DNA from: Pictodentalium vernedei
Lineage: Eukaryota; Mollusca; Scaphopoda; Dentaliida; Dentaliidae
Direction of reading: 5' to 3'
Assembly (NCBI GenBank): GCA_031216915.1
Contig: CM062289.1
Coordinates: forward strand, 448,532,910 to 448,596,909
Length of the DNA stretch: 64,000 bases
The notes beneath the pieces are model-generated. The model worked only from the letters and a program-made list of their open reading frames with translations. It was not told the DNA's origin and did not search any database. Shown piece after piece: positions 29,088 through 40,935 of this stretch. Positions within the stretch are counted from its first letter, which is position 1; the number at the start of each line of letters is the position of its first letter. The translations under genes and the position numbers were made by a program.

Positions 29088-30432
29088 TTTGCACCCTGAA
29101 CTTCAGATATTTCGACATCATTGTGCAGGGGGTTAATTGGAACAGACGGACAGACCACGAGTAGAACACATGGTCTATGACAGCCAATCACGTGAACATC
29201 CCAGTAGCCCTGTTTATCCAACAGTATTAAAATAGATTTGTAACTTGGCTTGTTCAAAGACCACCGTTTTAGGATTAGGCTAGTATTTTCTCCAAAAATG
29301 CATCTGAGATACTGGGTGAGATAGATCTGTTTTACCCATTCCACGTGACTATCTTAATTTGAATATTATCAAACATTGCGCCCAACATAGGTATTACTGT
29401 ACTAAATATTTTCCCATAGGCAACCAGTATAACATTCAGGCGAAAGAAATATGATAGCATGACTTTAATTTTGGTATTCGAATATCTTTGTCAAGTTTTG
29501 ACCTCTTCGGGTATCGCGAACTAAATACTTGAATTAGAGTTACCCGCCTTGAAATGCCGGAAATGATTCAATCTCTGAAAAATAAACAGCCTTGGGAAAA
29601 TAAATTGTTTCAATAAACATTTGAAACATTCTACTGGCATCTTGAATTATTGTTGAATTTTCCTAATAAAAAAAAAGTCCTGATAAAAAAAAGGATGATT
29701 TGATGACTTTTGGACCTAAAAAATACAATTTACATTTTGTGTGCTTTTGTTGGGAATTCCCTAAAAAATATGTGCACGTGACCGGTACTTCCATTCGTGC
29801 CACTTTTTCTCTCTTATTTGTTGCAAGATCCCATGTTTTCGGGTCGGAAAAAGTCTGTCTGAAGGGCTATACTTGTGCAGGGGTATAGATAGATAGATAT
29901 TTGAATGCCAAAATTAAAGTTATGCGATCAAAACTCCACTCTATTTTTTTCCACAGATATGTTTCGAAGTTATACAATGAGATAAAATGGGTGCATGCAA
30001 CCGTGTCAATATGCAGGCATTCCTGGAACAATAGCTGCAAATCCAAACAATATTTAACCAAAGAATCCCACTTTCGGTCGCTTCGGTTCGTTACTCCAGC
30101 GTCAAACTATCTTCCAACCCGAAGGCTGGCCTTCGGGTTGGAAGATGTTTCAAGTTGACGAAAAGGACTGGACAGTGACAACACAGCGGCATATTCATTC
30201 AAATGAGAGACTGCATTGGTCATGGAACATTTCCCGATATACGATTTTAACCTTTTCTCTCACTGGGTCGAACCATGGTAGCATTTTAAATTTGTGCCCC
30301 TCCACTTTTATCGAGCTTCCGCCGCCCCTGATGCAATTCATTTTTCTCTGTTATCAATAGCAAGAACAGTAAATTTCCATCGTATTGGCAGTATTTTGAT
30401 TTCAATGAAGTAATGTAGGGGTGTTGTGGAAG
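29088..30432. other. Unassigned region
   Basis: No supported gene. There is an imperfect foldback at 30101-30159 centred on CTTCCAACCCGAAGGC and its complement. Confidence 0.4.
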
Positions 30433-30605
30433 TAGGGCTGCACGATATTCAAAACTGAACACCGGTATCTGTATTAAAAAAAATACCGCGGTATACCGGT
30501 ATATCGAAAACTGTTCAGATATATGAACATAAAGACCACAATCAAGGCTTGAGGCATCACAGTCGAAACGAATAAGCATGCCTTGACGACGCGGTTCGAA
30601 AAAAC

Positions 30606-30945
30606 CTTTCTTTACCCAAGGTAGACGATTTCAAAATTTATTATTTTAAAAAAAAGTTAATCAGAGTTTCCCAAAAAAATTCTACAGAACAATATCATGT
30701 GACCCCTCATGAGAGGTCACATAATAATATATAATAATAACACTTTGGCCAGCCGCTGATTTGTCGCGGTTCTCGGATGAGAAGGCCATGGTTACCCCTG
30801 TACTCCCAACTGCCTCCCTATTCCCACGCTTCGCCTCTCCTCCCAAAACATGATATAGTTTTGTTGAAATTTTTGAAAACTATTTTTTCAACTGCTGAAA
30901 TTGTATATTACGTGAGCACATGCAGAGGATTCCTTGGGTAAATGG
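30606..30945. mobile_element. piggyBac-like MITE, group 2, split by a LINE tail
   Basis: Ends CCTTTCTTTACCC and TTGGGTAAATGG; the palindromic arms ATATCATGTGACCCCTCATG and ACATGATATAGTTTTGTTG lie on either side of the LINE fragment. Confidence 0.75.
30719..30848 (-). mobile_element. 5'-truncated LINE 3' end, inverted relative of 2850-2965
   Basis: Reverse complement text matches 2850-2965 (GCCGCTGATTTGTCGCGG on the plus strand here). It starts with a TAATAATA tail at 30720-30740, as expected for a minus-strand copy. It is inserted in the centre of the MITE. Confidence 0.8.
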
Positions 30946-31126
30946 ATAATATTATTCATTCGGGGCTACAGTTAAAAAACTCAAGACTTCTTGAAAATTA
31001 AATTGTGGGTAAATAAATAATGACGATGAGCCGATATTTTTGTAATTACACCGGTATTCAATCGATACTGATTTGAATACCGGTATATATCGGTTTATCT
31101 ATATATCGTGCAGCCCTATGTGGAAG

Positions 31127-31696
31127 ACTGAAAAATCATCCTCGAGTGATGTGGGGGGGGGGGGGTGGGATGGGTACAAGGGCGCCAGCAACACCCGTGG
31201 GCCGAGATCAAAAAGGGCACTTGATTTCAAACCGTGAGTTTACAACCTCATCATAAATTGAAATGTGACACCCATACAAACAGTATTGACATTATATAAT
31301 GCCCCTTGCTGATGAAACAAGGTGCCATATATACAATGCTAAAGTATTGCAGGTGGCACCTTGTTCAAGTCATGGTTCGATACGGATTATATAGCCTCTT
31401 TGAAAGATGTGGAGCTTGTACGCGATGGATTCTTTCTTACCGCGAATTAGTTCAGCCAATACAGAAAATAATCCTCATGTTTTTATGTCCATTTTTTCTG
31501 TTCCATTCTGTCTGCGCTGCGAGTGTTAAAATTCAACATTGATCCTACAGAGTACAAAATCTTTTGCGTAATTCCTCCCATTGTTATAGCTTTTCATTTC
31601 TTTCCGTTCGGATGAATGAAGACTTGTTCTCTTTTGAAATATAAGACTTCTTTGTATGTGCATTGTAAGACGACGCATTGCTTGTTGTTCAAAACA
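31127..31696. other. Unassigned region with a G14 run
   Basis: No gene. A poly-G tract lies at about 31148-31163. Confidence 0.4.
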
Positions 31697-32143
31697 TCAT
31701 GTTTCTATGTGCTTTGATGTAACCAAGCAACTGCAGATCGAACAGGTGGATGAGAAGATAATTCAAAACATCGAAGGCTGCAAACATTCTGTTCTTAACC
31801 CCTGTCGAACAGGTCTTTAGATTGCTTTAACCCTGTAAACCTAACATGAAAAGCAGACGACACATGCAAATAAAATTCCTGAATGACTAATTTTTTTCAT
31901 TTTTTGTCTCAATAACATAGGTTTCTATGTGCCTTGATGTAACCAAGCAACTGCAGACCGAACAGGTGGATGAGAAGATCATTCAAAACATTGAACTCTG
32001 CAAACATTCTGTTCTTAACCCCTGTCGAACAGGTTTTTATAGATTGCTTTAGCCCTGTATACCTAACATGAAAAGCAGACGACACATGCAAATAAAATTC
32101 CTGAATGACTAATTTTTTTCATTCTTTTGTCTCAAAAACATAG
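31697..32143. repeat. Tandem duplication (about 220 bp) spanning half a MITE
   Basis: GTAACCAAGCAACTGCAGA at about 31721 recurs at about 31940, and each copy continues into the left half of a group-1 MITE (AACATGAAAAGCAGACGACA). Only the second copy is followed by the complete MITE. Confidence 0.8.
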
Positions 32144-32298
32144 GTTATGACCCCTCATTGGAACGAGCTCGACGAGCTCGTTCCAAAGATGGGTCATAAC
32201 CTATGTTTTTGAGACAAAAAATGAAAAAATAATGAAAATTAATTGGCGATATTTGAGAATAGCGCTGGCCGGTTTTGGTCGTTACGTTGGGTAAAGGG
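32053..32298. mobile_element. piggyBac-like MITE, group 1
   Basis: Starts CCCTGTATACCTAAC and ends CGTTGGGTAAAGGG. The palindromic centre is CATTGGAACGAGCTCGACGA followed by its mirror. Confidence 0.8.
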
Positions 32299-33160
32299 TA
32301 ATTTGGACACGCCGACGAACACAGACACGCCATGGTAAAGAAAACGCCGTCCGTTCTGTGACGGCGCCAGGATTTCGATTTAAGGGGGCCCAAGCAAGAT
32401 ATGGGGGGGGGGGGGGGGCAAGGTCGAGATGTTGAAGGCACTTCCCCAAGGCCGCTGGCCTGAGATGGGGAGGGTTTGGGAGGGAAAAGAGAAAAGAGAG
32501 TGGGGGCGCCCAAATATTTTTCTCAATCTCAAATATTCAGGGAGTATCAGGCGCGTAGCCAGGCGTCCATATTAAGGTGGGGGTGGGGCACATTCATTTT
32601 TTGTTGTAGGCATATCACAAAGATCGAAACCTTGAGTTGGGGAAAGGGATCAAGGTGTGTGTTGGTGTCAATTTCGTCTTGACGGGGTCGGGGGAGCATA
32701 TTTTAAAAAAATGAGGCTTTCTGGGCGAAATTTTGAAACAATATGCCCTGAATGACGCTATTTGGGGGCTCGAAAAACGGCAAGCTGATATGTCATCAGT
32801 AATTTCAGTCGTTGACGCCTCTTGTAGATAACAAAATTCAGGAATTTTAGAGTGGTGAGGGAGGTGGTGGTAGGGATTGTTTTTGGCGAGGTGGTGGTGG
32901 TGGGGGGTGGGGGGGGGGGGCGTTACAAAGTTTTCTAAGGCTCACTACCAATGGCTACGCCACGAGAGAGAGTAATGCTCCCACGGTGATTCCAAGACAA
33001 ACTCTGATCTATGTTTTAACTGCAAAAATTGACTATTTAAAAAACATTATTAAAAGGCCTAAACTTTTTCAAATACAGAATAACAGAAAGAGAAGAAAAA
33101 AACACAAAACTTTTTCACAAAGTTAAATGGAAACAATGATCTGATCAAAACAGCGTCAAA
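32299..33160. other. Unassigned G-rich region
   Basis: No gene. Poly-G tracts at 32402-32418 and around 32890-32920. Confidence 0.4.
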
Positions 33161-33161
33161 A

Positions 33162-34446
33162 CATTATCCGTGAGATGTACTGCCGTCTCTCCTTTACAAC
33201 ATTATCCGTGAGATGTACTGCCGCCTCTCCTTTACAACATTATCCGTGAGATGTACTGCCGCCTCTCCTTTACAACATTATCCGTGAGATGTACTGCCGC
33301 CTCTCCTTTACAACATTATCCGTGAGATGTACTGCCGCCTCTCCTTTACAAAATTATCCGTGAGATGTACAGCCGCCTCTCCTTTACAACATTATCCGTG
33401 AGATGTACTGCCGCCTCTCCTTTACAACATTATCCGTGAGATGTACTGCCGCCTCTCCTTTACAACATTATCCGTGAGATGTACTGCCGCCTCTCCTTTA
33501 CAACATTATCCGTGAGATGTACTGCCGCCTCTCCTTTACAACATTATCCGTGAGATGTACAGCCGCCTCTCCTTTACAACATTATCCGTGAGATGTACTG
33601 CCGCCTTTCCTTTACAACATTATCCGTGAGATGTACTACCGCCTCTCCTTTACCATGGGTGCCTTGTGGTTTGAATTTCAGTTTGTTGGGTATAACTCAA
33701 AACATTATCCGTGAGATGTACTGCCGCCTCTCCTTTACCATGGGTGCCTTGTGGTTTGAATTTCAGTTTGTTGGGTATAACTCAAAACATTATCCGTGAG
33801 ATGTACTGCCTCCTCTCCTTTACCATGGGTGCCTTGCGGTTTGAATTTCAGTTTGTTGGGTATAACTCAAAACATTATCCGTGAGATGTACTGCCGCCTC
33901 TCCTTTACCATGGGTGCCTTGCGGTTTGAATTTCAGTTTGTTGGGTATAACTCAAAACATTATCCGTGAGATGTACTGCCGCCTCTCCTTTACCATGGGT
34001 GCCTTGCGGTTTGAATTTCAGTTTGTTGGGTATAACTCAAAACATTATCCGTGAGATGTACTGCCACCTCTCCTTTACGACATTATCCGTGAGATGTACT
34101 GCCGCCTCTCCTTTACAACATTATCCGTGAGATGTACTGCCGCCTCTCCTTTACCATGGGTGCCTTGCGGTTTGAATTTCAGTTTGTTGGGTATAACTCA
34201 AAACAATATCCGTGAGATGTACTGCCACCTCTCCTTTACAACGTTATCCGTGAGATGTACTGCCGCCTCTCCTTTACAACATTATCCGTGAGATGTACTG
34301 CCGCCTCTCCTTTACCATGGGTGCCTTGCGGTTTGAATTTCAGTTTGTTGGGTATAACTCAAAACATTATCCGTGAGATGTACTGCCGCCTCTCCTTTAC
34401 CATGGGTGCCTTGTGGTTTGAATTTCAGTTTGTTGGGTATAACTCA
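33162..34446. repeat. Composite satellite: 38-bp units interleaved with 85-bp units
   Basis: The 38-bp unit carries ATTATCCGTGAGATGTACTG and CCGCCTCTCCTTTACA, repeated about eleven times from 33162 to about 33650. From 33640 on, longer 85-bp units add CATGGGTGCCTTGTGGTTTG and TTGTTGGGTATAACTCAAA to the same start, mixed with further 38-bp units. The last unit ends at about 34446. Confidence 0.93.
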
Positions 34447-34970
34447 ATTTGTTTTTGGTACCAAAGACTTTCGCCAAAAGCAAGAGAGATTGGCAAACAG
34501 CCTTTTTTACTGCATGAATAAATATATTTTTTGAAATTAATAAGACAGGTATTGATAGCATCCGAATACTCAGAATTAATGTCTTCTCCGAAAAAGTATC
34601 TTTTCTGTTTACAGTCAAAGATAAATTTAATTTTGTATTTCATTTTTAAATGAATGACGGTAAAATGCTCAACCCCCAATTGGTGTTCTTTTCAGAAGAA
34701 GCTAGAGAAGCAAGAGTGGTTACGCGACAGGTGCGATGTCCGACTCAACTTCCTGCTCCACAAACAGTCCTTCCTCCTCCATCTCCTCTGTGTAATGGGC
34801 TGGAGTTTGGACTGTTACCTGACAAACCAGTGTTCTCCGGACCCTCCACCGGGGTGGACGGTACCGAGCTGGACGTGGAACGGTCAGGGGTAGCGGGCAT
34901 TGAGCTTTCAACGCCCTGACTAGCCCCCTCGCTTCCTTTTCCCTCTTCTTCTTCTTAACCATGAACACCG
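34447..34970. other. Unassigned region with serine/glycine-rich minus-strand frames
   Basis: On the minus strand, 34735-34965 can be read as a serine-, proline- and glutamate-rich stretch in a frame shifted from the hypothetical frame upstream. No known domain is seen. Confidence 0.3.
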
Positions 34971-35309
34971 TCAGTCAGTGGACATCGCATCGTCTAGCGG
35001 AAGGTCCTTTTTTCTCTTTCTTTTCTTCTTCATCTCAGCGGCTTCTGTGGCTTCTGACTGTTTGTCATCCCCCAGCAGGTCCGAGTCACTTGGAGGGTGA
35101 TCTGTGCGGAAGGAAATCCCCCCTCGAAAGGTACTACACCTCTCCAAGGACGTCGGTTCGGTTTCTTTCTCAAAATCCACTTGAATTTCACCCTTGAGCA
35201 CCTGGATACTCCAGGTGGTAGCAAGGGTAGCCTTCACTCTGGCCAGTGTTTCTTGGATTACAATTGGGAACTCCATTGTCCAGTCGTTAGCGTAATCCTG
35301 AACCGACAT
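34971..35309 (-). CDS. Hypothetical protein fragment, possibly from a mobile element
   Basis: This 112-codon frame (starting MSVQDYANDWTMEFPIVI) has coding-like composition with a lysine/arginine patch KKKRKRKKD near the C-terminus. It is not recognised. Beyond its stop, another frame reads on as a low-complexity polar tail, which could mean a frameshifted longer gene. No introns, neighbours or ends identify it. It may be an ORF1-type or gag-type remnant, or chance. Confidence 0.3.
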   Translation of the reverse strand: MSVQDYANDWTMEFPIVIQETLARVKATLATTWSIQVLKGEIQVDFEKETEPTSLERCSTFRGGISFRTDHPPSDSDLLGDDKQSEATEAAEMKKKRKRKKDLPLDDAMSTD

Positions 35310-35975
35310 GTAAACGATATGACTTTTTCAAACCACGTTTTATAGAAAACTGAACTAATTATTTTAAAATTCTCATTGCGAAAAGGGGGCTGAGAAAATA
35401 AATTGATGCAGTTACTTCTCAGTCTAGTCTTAATTGGGCCGTCTTAATTGGGCCCACCAATTGGCGACATTTTTCCATAAGAGGTTCATATTTACTGAAA
35501 TTTTCCCTGCATTCCCCTTGGGACATACCAAATGTTGTTAAAACCATATTGTTCTAAGTCACCAAGACCAAGTGTTTTCCACTGGGAGAAGTTTTCGGGG
35601 TCTAACAACACCATTTTCAGCAGAGTTTATCACTATCTGTCGTTTTGTTTTATCTCTGTTACCAGACCAGAAGAAAAATGGAGATTAAATTTTTGAATGT
35701 TTGGAGTTTCCTCAATCATCGCGTCGGGAGGAATTGAGAGGACTGTAAGAGAATGTATCAGTATTGGGGGAGGTAGAGTTTTTGTAACAGTTCTTTCCCC
35801 AATTACGCCAAGTTTCTCAGGGACCAATCACCCAAAACTTTTCTTAACTTTTTCAACCTTTTACGTATATTATTGAACCCTTAAAACCCTGACTCCTGTA
35901 AATTATATTTTATACCAAGTATGGCGAAACACCCATTTTAACCCTTTACCTACCATGAAAAGCGGTTCTATTTAA
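35310..35975. other. Unassigned region
   Basis: No gene. A short stray left end of a group-1 MITE (AACCCTTTACCTACCATG) lies at 35939-35963. Confidence 0.45.
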
Positions 35976-36217
35976 CCCTTTACCTAACATGAAAAGCAGA
36001 CGACACTTGCAAACAAAATTCTTGAATAACTAATTTTTTTCATTTTTTGTCTCAAAAACATAGGTTATGACTCCTCTTTGGAACGAGCTCGTTGAGCTCG
36101 TTCCAAAGAGGGGCCATAACCTATGTTTTTGTGACAAAAAAGGAAAAAAAAAGAAAATTATTTGGCGATTTTTGTGAATAGCGCTGGCCAGTTCTTGCGA
36201 TTACGTTGGGTAAAGGG
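35976..36217. mobile_element. piggyBac-like MITE, group 1, with TTAA on both sides
   Basis: TTAA at 35972-35975 and 36218-36221 bracket CCCTTTACCTAAC ... GTTGGGTAAAGGG. The centre is GGAACGAGCTCGTTGAGCTC and its mirror. Confidence 0.88.
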
Positions 36218-36439
36218 TTAATGTGTTTTTCTGTGTTTAGTTTCCGTCCACAACCAACTCGAGATCCAATCCAAACTATTTGTTTTTTTTTTTCAAAATT
36301 CACCTGAAGACCCGAGACTTTCGAAAAAGAAACGAGAATTTTAGAGCTGCTTGAATGGAAGGGCAATTTAGGGAAAAGCCGGGTTGGGCAAATACCTTCA
36401 GCGCCATCTCAGCTTAAAGGTTATTTTTTAATCACACAA

Positions 36440-36700
36440 TGCACTTCATCATGGCCATTCTTTTTTGTTTGTCATTTTCGTCACTGCCATTTTCATCAAT
36501 CTTTATTTTCGCCACTGCAATTTTCATCACTACCGTTTCGTCACTAGCATTTTCGTCACTGCCATTTTGATCACCGGCATTTTCGTAACTACCCGTTTTT
36601 TCACCACTATTTGCATCACTGCCATTTTCGTCACTACCAACTTCATCACTGACATTTTCGTCACCGCCATTTACGTCACGGCCATTTTGGGGGTGCACCT
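36440..36700. repeat. Minisatellite of CACTGCCATTTTCGT-type units
   Basis: Units of about 18-24 bp built on TCACT(G/A)CCATTTTCGTCAC repeat about ten times with variation. The long minus-strand frame here is only a translation of the repeat. A right-end MITE fragment (GGGTAAAGGGTTAA) follows at 36762-36775. Confidence 0.75.
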
Positions 36701-36889
36701 CACGAGCCACTCGATGTAGGACACCGTTCTGTCGTGGCAAAATGTGGGTAATAAGATACAGTGGGTAAAGGGTTAACTTGACAAAGTCAAGATAAGATAT
36801 GGCCATCACGGAAGTCTGTGAGTCTGTTCACATTTTCCTTTAGCACAGGCTACACCCCGTGGTTCTTGTCCGATCGTCAAGAAATCTCA

Positions 36890-38270
36890 TATGCAGGTTT
36901 ATGGCCATGTCTTGATGAGATCGTCCCCTTCTGGTCGCGATCGGTCAAACGTGATGGCTGCCCGAGCCCAAAACCCGAAAACCTTTAGCACGGTACACGG
37001 GTCGTATTTATGAAGGGATTTCATGGTAACTTGGTAGGATGACTCTGTATAATATCTAGATGAGAACCTTTTGGTCATGATCTGTCAACCGTGACGGCTG
37101 CCCAGACCCGAAACCCAAAAACTTTTAGCACAGTCTGCAGGTCATATTTTATTTAATATGGAGTGATTTCGTTGTAACTTGGTAGGATGACTCCGTATAA
37201 TGTCTAGATGAGATCATCCCCATTTGGTCGCGATCTGTCAACCGTGATGACTGCCCGAGTCCAAAACCCGAAAACCTTTAGCACAGTCTACATGTCGTAT
37301 TTATGGAGGGATTTCCTTGTAACTTGGTAGGATGACTCCATATAATGTCTAGATGAGAACGTCCCCTTTTGATCGCGATCGGTTCAAATGTGACGACTAC
37401 AGGGGCCCAAAGCTCAAAATCCTTTAGCACACCCCAGGTGGGGTGGGGTGGTGGGTGTCTCGGAGTGGGTTGGATTGGGGGATTGTGCGATCGAGTGAAT
37501 GAGTGGGCGAGTGAGAGAGTGAACGAATGCGTGAGTGAGCTAGTGAATAAGTCGAAAGACAGAGTGAGAGAATGCATCCCTGAGCTCATAGAAGGTATTA
37601 TATATTTTATTATGTGTGACATATAGACCCCATGTGTCGGGTGCTTATAACAACTTGGTGTATCACTTGTTTAATGTAATGGTATCACATGTCACTTTAA
37701 TAAATGATATTACTACTTACTATATACTCATTGTAACTTGGTAGGATGACTCCAGATAATGTCTAGATGAGAACGTCCCCTTTTGGTCATGACCAATCAG
37801 CCATGACAGCTGCCCGACCCCAAAACCCGAAAACCTTTAGCCCACACTACAAGTCGTATTTATGAAAGGATTTCATTGTAACTTTGTAGGATGACTTAGT
37901 ATAATGTCTAGATGAGAACGTCCCCTTTTGGTCATGACCAATCAGCCATGACAGCTGCCCGAGCCCAAAACCCGAAAACTTTTAGCACACACTACAAGTC
38001 GTATTTATGAAAGGATTTCATTGTAACTTTGTAGGATGACTTAGTATAATGTCCAGATGAGGACTCCCCATTTTGGTTGCGATCGGTCAACCGTGATGGC
38101 AACACAGGCCCGAAGCCCAGAAACCTTTAGCACAGTCTACAGACCACATTTATGAAGGGATTTCATTGTAACTTGATAGGATGACTCGTTTTGGAATAAT
38201 TTCACTGTAACTTGGTAACTTTGGTTGACATACATTAACTGTGAGAGCCACATTAACCCACCCCTCACTT
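36890..38270. repeat. Array of about 150-bp tandem repeats
   Basis: Units contain TTGTAACTTGGTAGGATGAC, TAATGTCTAGATGAGAACGT and CCCAAAACCCGAAAACCTTT. About eight are visible. A 300-bp unrelated insert with GTGAGTGAG-type text and an AT-rich end interrupts it at about 37437-37730. Confidence 0.85.
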
Positions 38271-39154
38271 CTTTAGTACAGTCTACACCTCAAATTATTT
38301 TTATTGGAAACATAGCATACAGGGAACAGAAATTAACATATTCTCAGTTATCACAATTCTTGTATTTCATAATCCTTTCATAAACATTGAACATTGTCCT
38401 TTTCTGCACAAGAGTCTTTATTAGCCCTGGCAAAATATCATGAGCGAGAATTCCAGTGCTTATAGTTCGTTTCACCACAAACTTCTGTGACTTTGTTTGA
38501 TAACGGGTGCATGAAGGGATTCCATGGGATATGTCCGTTGAATACCGAGGTGAGGATAAGAGGGGTATTAGATAAGATATTTCCTCATGGCCTCATACGA
38601 CAAAAAGGGATTCTACAATCATAGGCAGACCACAGAAAGGGATTTTCCGAAATCATGTTTGAAACGACCATGAAAGCCACCAAATTGCTCGTTTTAACCA
38701 TAGAGTTTGAAAAATGTTTCTCGGGGCAATTCCCCCGGACTCCATCTCTCGTGCACTCCCCGGGATACGCACCCTGCTCCGTCCGCTAGAAATTAATCCA
38801 TCCCCCAAATATTATTCTCTTGCTGCGTCCCTATGGTCATATTGTTGAACGGTCAGGCCTGAAAATAGGCAGTCTGACATTTGCAGAATGAGGTCCCCAG
38901 AGGGTGAATTTGATGATGCTATCCCATACATTGGGCCAATTTATCCTCTGGATACCTCTTTTTGTTTAGGTTTGAGACCTTGATTCAGATTGAGGTTCAC
39001 AGAGGGTAAATTTAGTGATGCTACCCAGCACACTAAATTCACCCTCTGGGGACCTCATTTTTCAGATGACAGTCTGCTTATTTTCTGGCTTGTGAACGGC
39101 CATTGGCTATGTTATTATCTTAGGCAAGAATGATAATTTCTAGTTACTCCCTAG
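38271..39154. other. Unassigned region with a foldback
   Basis: No gene. GAGGTCCCCAGAGGGTGAAT (about 38890) and ATTCACCCTCTGGGGACCTC (about 39035) form inverted arms. Confidence 0.45.
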
Positions 39155-39359
39155 TATTCTCAAAAATCGTCAACTAATTTTCATTATTTTTTCATTTTTT
39201 GTCTCTAAAACATAGGTTATGACCCCACATTGGAACGAGCTTGTCGAGCTCGTTCCAATGAGGGGTCATAACCTATGTTTTTGAGACAAAAAATGAAAAT
39301 AATAGTTATTCAAGATTTTTTTTTGCAAGTGTCGTCTGCTTTTCATGTTAGGTAAAGGG
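39155..39359. mobile_element. piggyBac-like MITE, group 1, inverted and left-truncated
   Basis: It reads in opposite orientation and ends TGTTAGGTAAAGGG before TTAA (39360-39363). The palindromic centre is intact; the outer part of the other end is missing. Confidence 0.8.
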
Positions 39360-39549
39360 TTAAAACAATAAAAAAAACAAACAATGAAGTCCCCATTACA
39401 CCCACGGCAAAGCGTCTTCGTTTGCGCGCACGGATACATGACACAATTGTTGATTGCATAATTCACTTGTGAAGTTATCGTTTATAATCAAACCCGGAAA
39501 TCTCATTAAATCACACGTTGGAAAGTAATAATGTCAACTAATCGTTGCC

Positions 39550-39627
39550 TGAGTGCTAGAATGTTCTATGTCCCCTAGGGGACTATGTATTACCTCCCCT
39601 AGGGGACACAGAACATTCTAGCACTCG
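39550..39627. repeat. Foldback around CCCCTAGGGG
   Basis: AGTGCTAGAATGTTCT and AGAACATTCTAGCACT lie around two CCCCTAGGGG cores. Confidence 0.8.
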
Positions 39628-39996
39628 GGCGACGTAATAACAACTGCATTAAAAACAACAAAGCTATCGGAGGAACACTCCATTAGCCACGACCTAGGGA
39701 AAACTGTACAAAACGGTCAACGACCAATACAGGAGAAGATCTTCCCACGTAAGGTACTCGGTACCCACATCTCAAGGAGTTGGTGCCCCTCAAAGTCACA
39801 CGTTAGGTGGACACTCTCATTGATTACCCGATGAGCACAAGTAATAACTGCGCGGAAAGCATTCAATTCTGACAGTATCCTTGTGAAAGAGGTCCTCCCA
39901 CGAAAGGTACTTGGTACCGTTCCTGAAGGTGCAGGTATCCTTCAAAGTCGACTGTTAGGCGGACGCTCCCACTGATTACCTAAAAAGCCCAGTTAA

Positions 39997-40220
39997 CCCG
40001 TTACCTGGCACGAAAGGCAGACGACACTTCCAAATAAAATTCTTTTTTTTTCAGTTTTTGCGCCAAAAACATAGCTTATGACCCCTCATTATTGGAACGA
40101 GCTCGTTGAGGGGTTATAAACTATGCTTTTGAGACAAAAAGTGAAAAAAAATAATGAAAATCGGATTGAGATTTTTGTGAATAGCGCTGGCCTGTTTTGA
40201 TCGTTACGTTGGGTAAAGGG
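39997..40220. mobile_element. piggyBac-like MITE, group 1, with TTAA on both sides
   Basis: TTAA at 39993-39996 and 40221-40224 bracket CCCGTTACCTGGC ... GTTGGGTAAAGGG. One arm of the central palindrome is partly deleted (GAACGAGCTCGTTGAGGGG). A sequence TAATAACTGCGC(G/T)GAAAGC occurs on both sides (39842 and 40221). Confidence 0.85.
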
Positions 40221-40519
40221 TTAATAACTGCGCTGGAAGCATTCAATTCTGACGGCGTCAACGTGATATCTTCTGGTAATTGTGATCAAAACAGCGGCTT
40301 CACACTCTGGGTCAGTCATACTAGCGAATACGAAACTAAATGATGGCAATGGGATGTAGGAGATGGAATTGAGGTCGTCAGTCCAAAATGAATTTCACTA
40401 CTCTTTATAAGAACAAACTATTCGTCTATCTAGACAACCAGTCACCATCCAAATCCGAATAAAACATCTTCCAATATTAGTACAAACTCAGGGAAACCTG
40501 AAACTTTTTACAGTTTTTG

Positions 40520-40885
40520 ATTTATTTATTTATTGGGGGTTAACGACACTTTCGATAGCCAGGGTCACCTCACCTCGGACAGTTTTGCGGGAGGAGGAAG
40601 TCGAAGTACCCGAAGAGAACCACCGAGCAACGGCGAGTAACTGTTAGACTCCCCAGCGTACTCCACACAAGCAGGGTTAACACTGACTGAAGACAAGTGC
40701 ATCGTCGACGTGCAGTACGACTTAGTACACAGCGCCGCCGTGCCACCATGTGGGCAGTCGGGATGAACTTCCTTGCCCAAAGACACAACGCAGTTACCCC
40801 TGGTGTGGATCGAACCATGAACCTTTCGGCTTCGAGTCCAATTCCGTAATAATTCCGTAATCACTGAGCCACCGCGCTCTCGCGA
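40520..40885 (-). mobile_element. tRNA-derived SINE, best-preserved copy
   Basis: The minus strand begins GAGCGCGGTGGCTCAGTGAT (box A: TGGCTCAGTG) and continues to GGTTCGATCC, a good box B, about 60 bp further. The other end has an AATAAATAAATAA tail (about 40520-40540). This is the layout of a SINE with a tRNA-like head. It matches 26140-26503 and the split copy at 44255. Confidence 0.8.
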
Positions 40886-40935
40886 AAACATCAACATGAT
40901 TATAAGGCAATGGAATCAAATAAAAAAGTATTATC

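Larger units (their letters stand above)
30433..31118. mobile_element. hAT-type MITE with nested insertions
   Basis: Terminal repeats TAGGGCTGCACGATAT and ATATCGTGCAGCCCTA are flanked by the exact 8-bp duplication TGTGGAAG (30425-30432 and 31119-31126), the hAT hallmark. Inside lies a group-2 piggyBac-like MITE (about 30606-30945), which itself contains a LINE 3' end. Without them the element would be about 346 bp. Confidence 0.85.

Noticed and set aside
33162-34446. CRISPR-like array
   Set aside because: The units are contiguous with no unique spacers, the host is an animal, and longer units are extensions of the short ones. It is a satellite.
36432-36809. Minus-strand frame rich in GSDEN words
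   Set aside because: It is the translation of a minisatellite and has no start context or homology.
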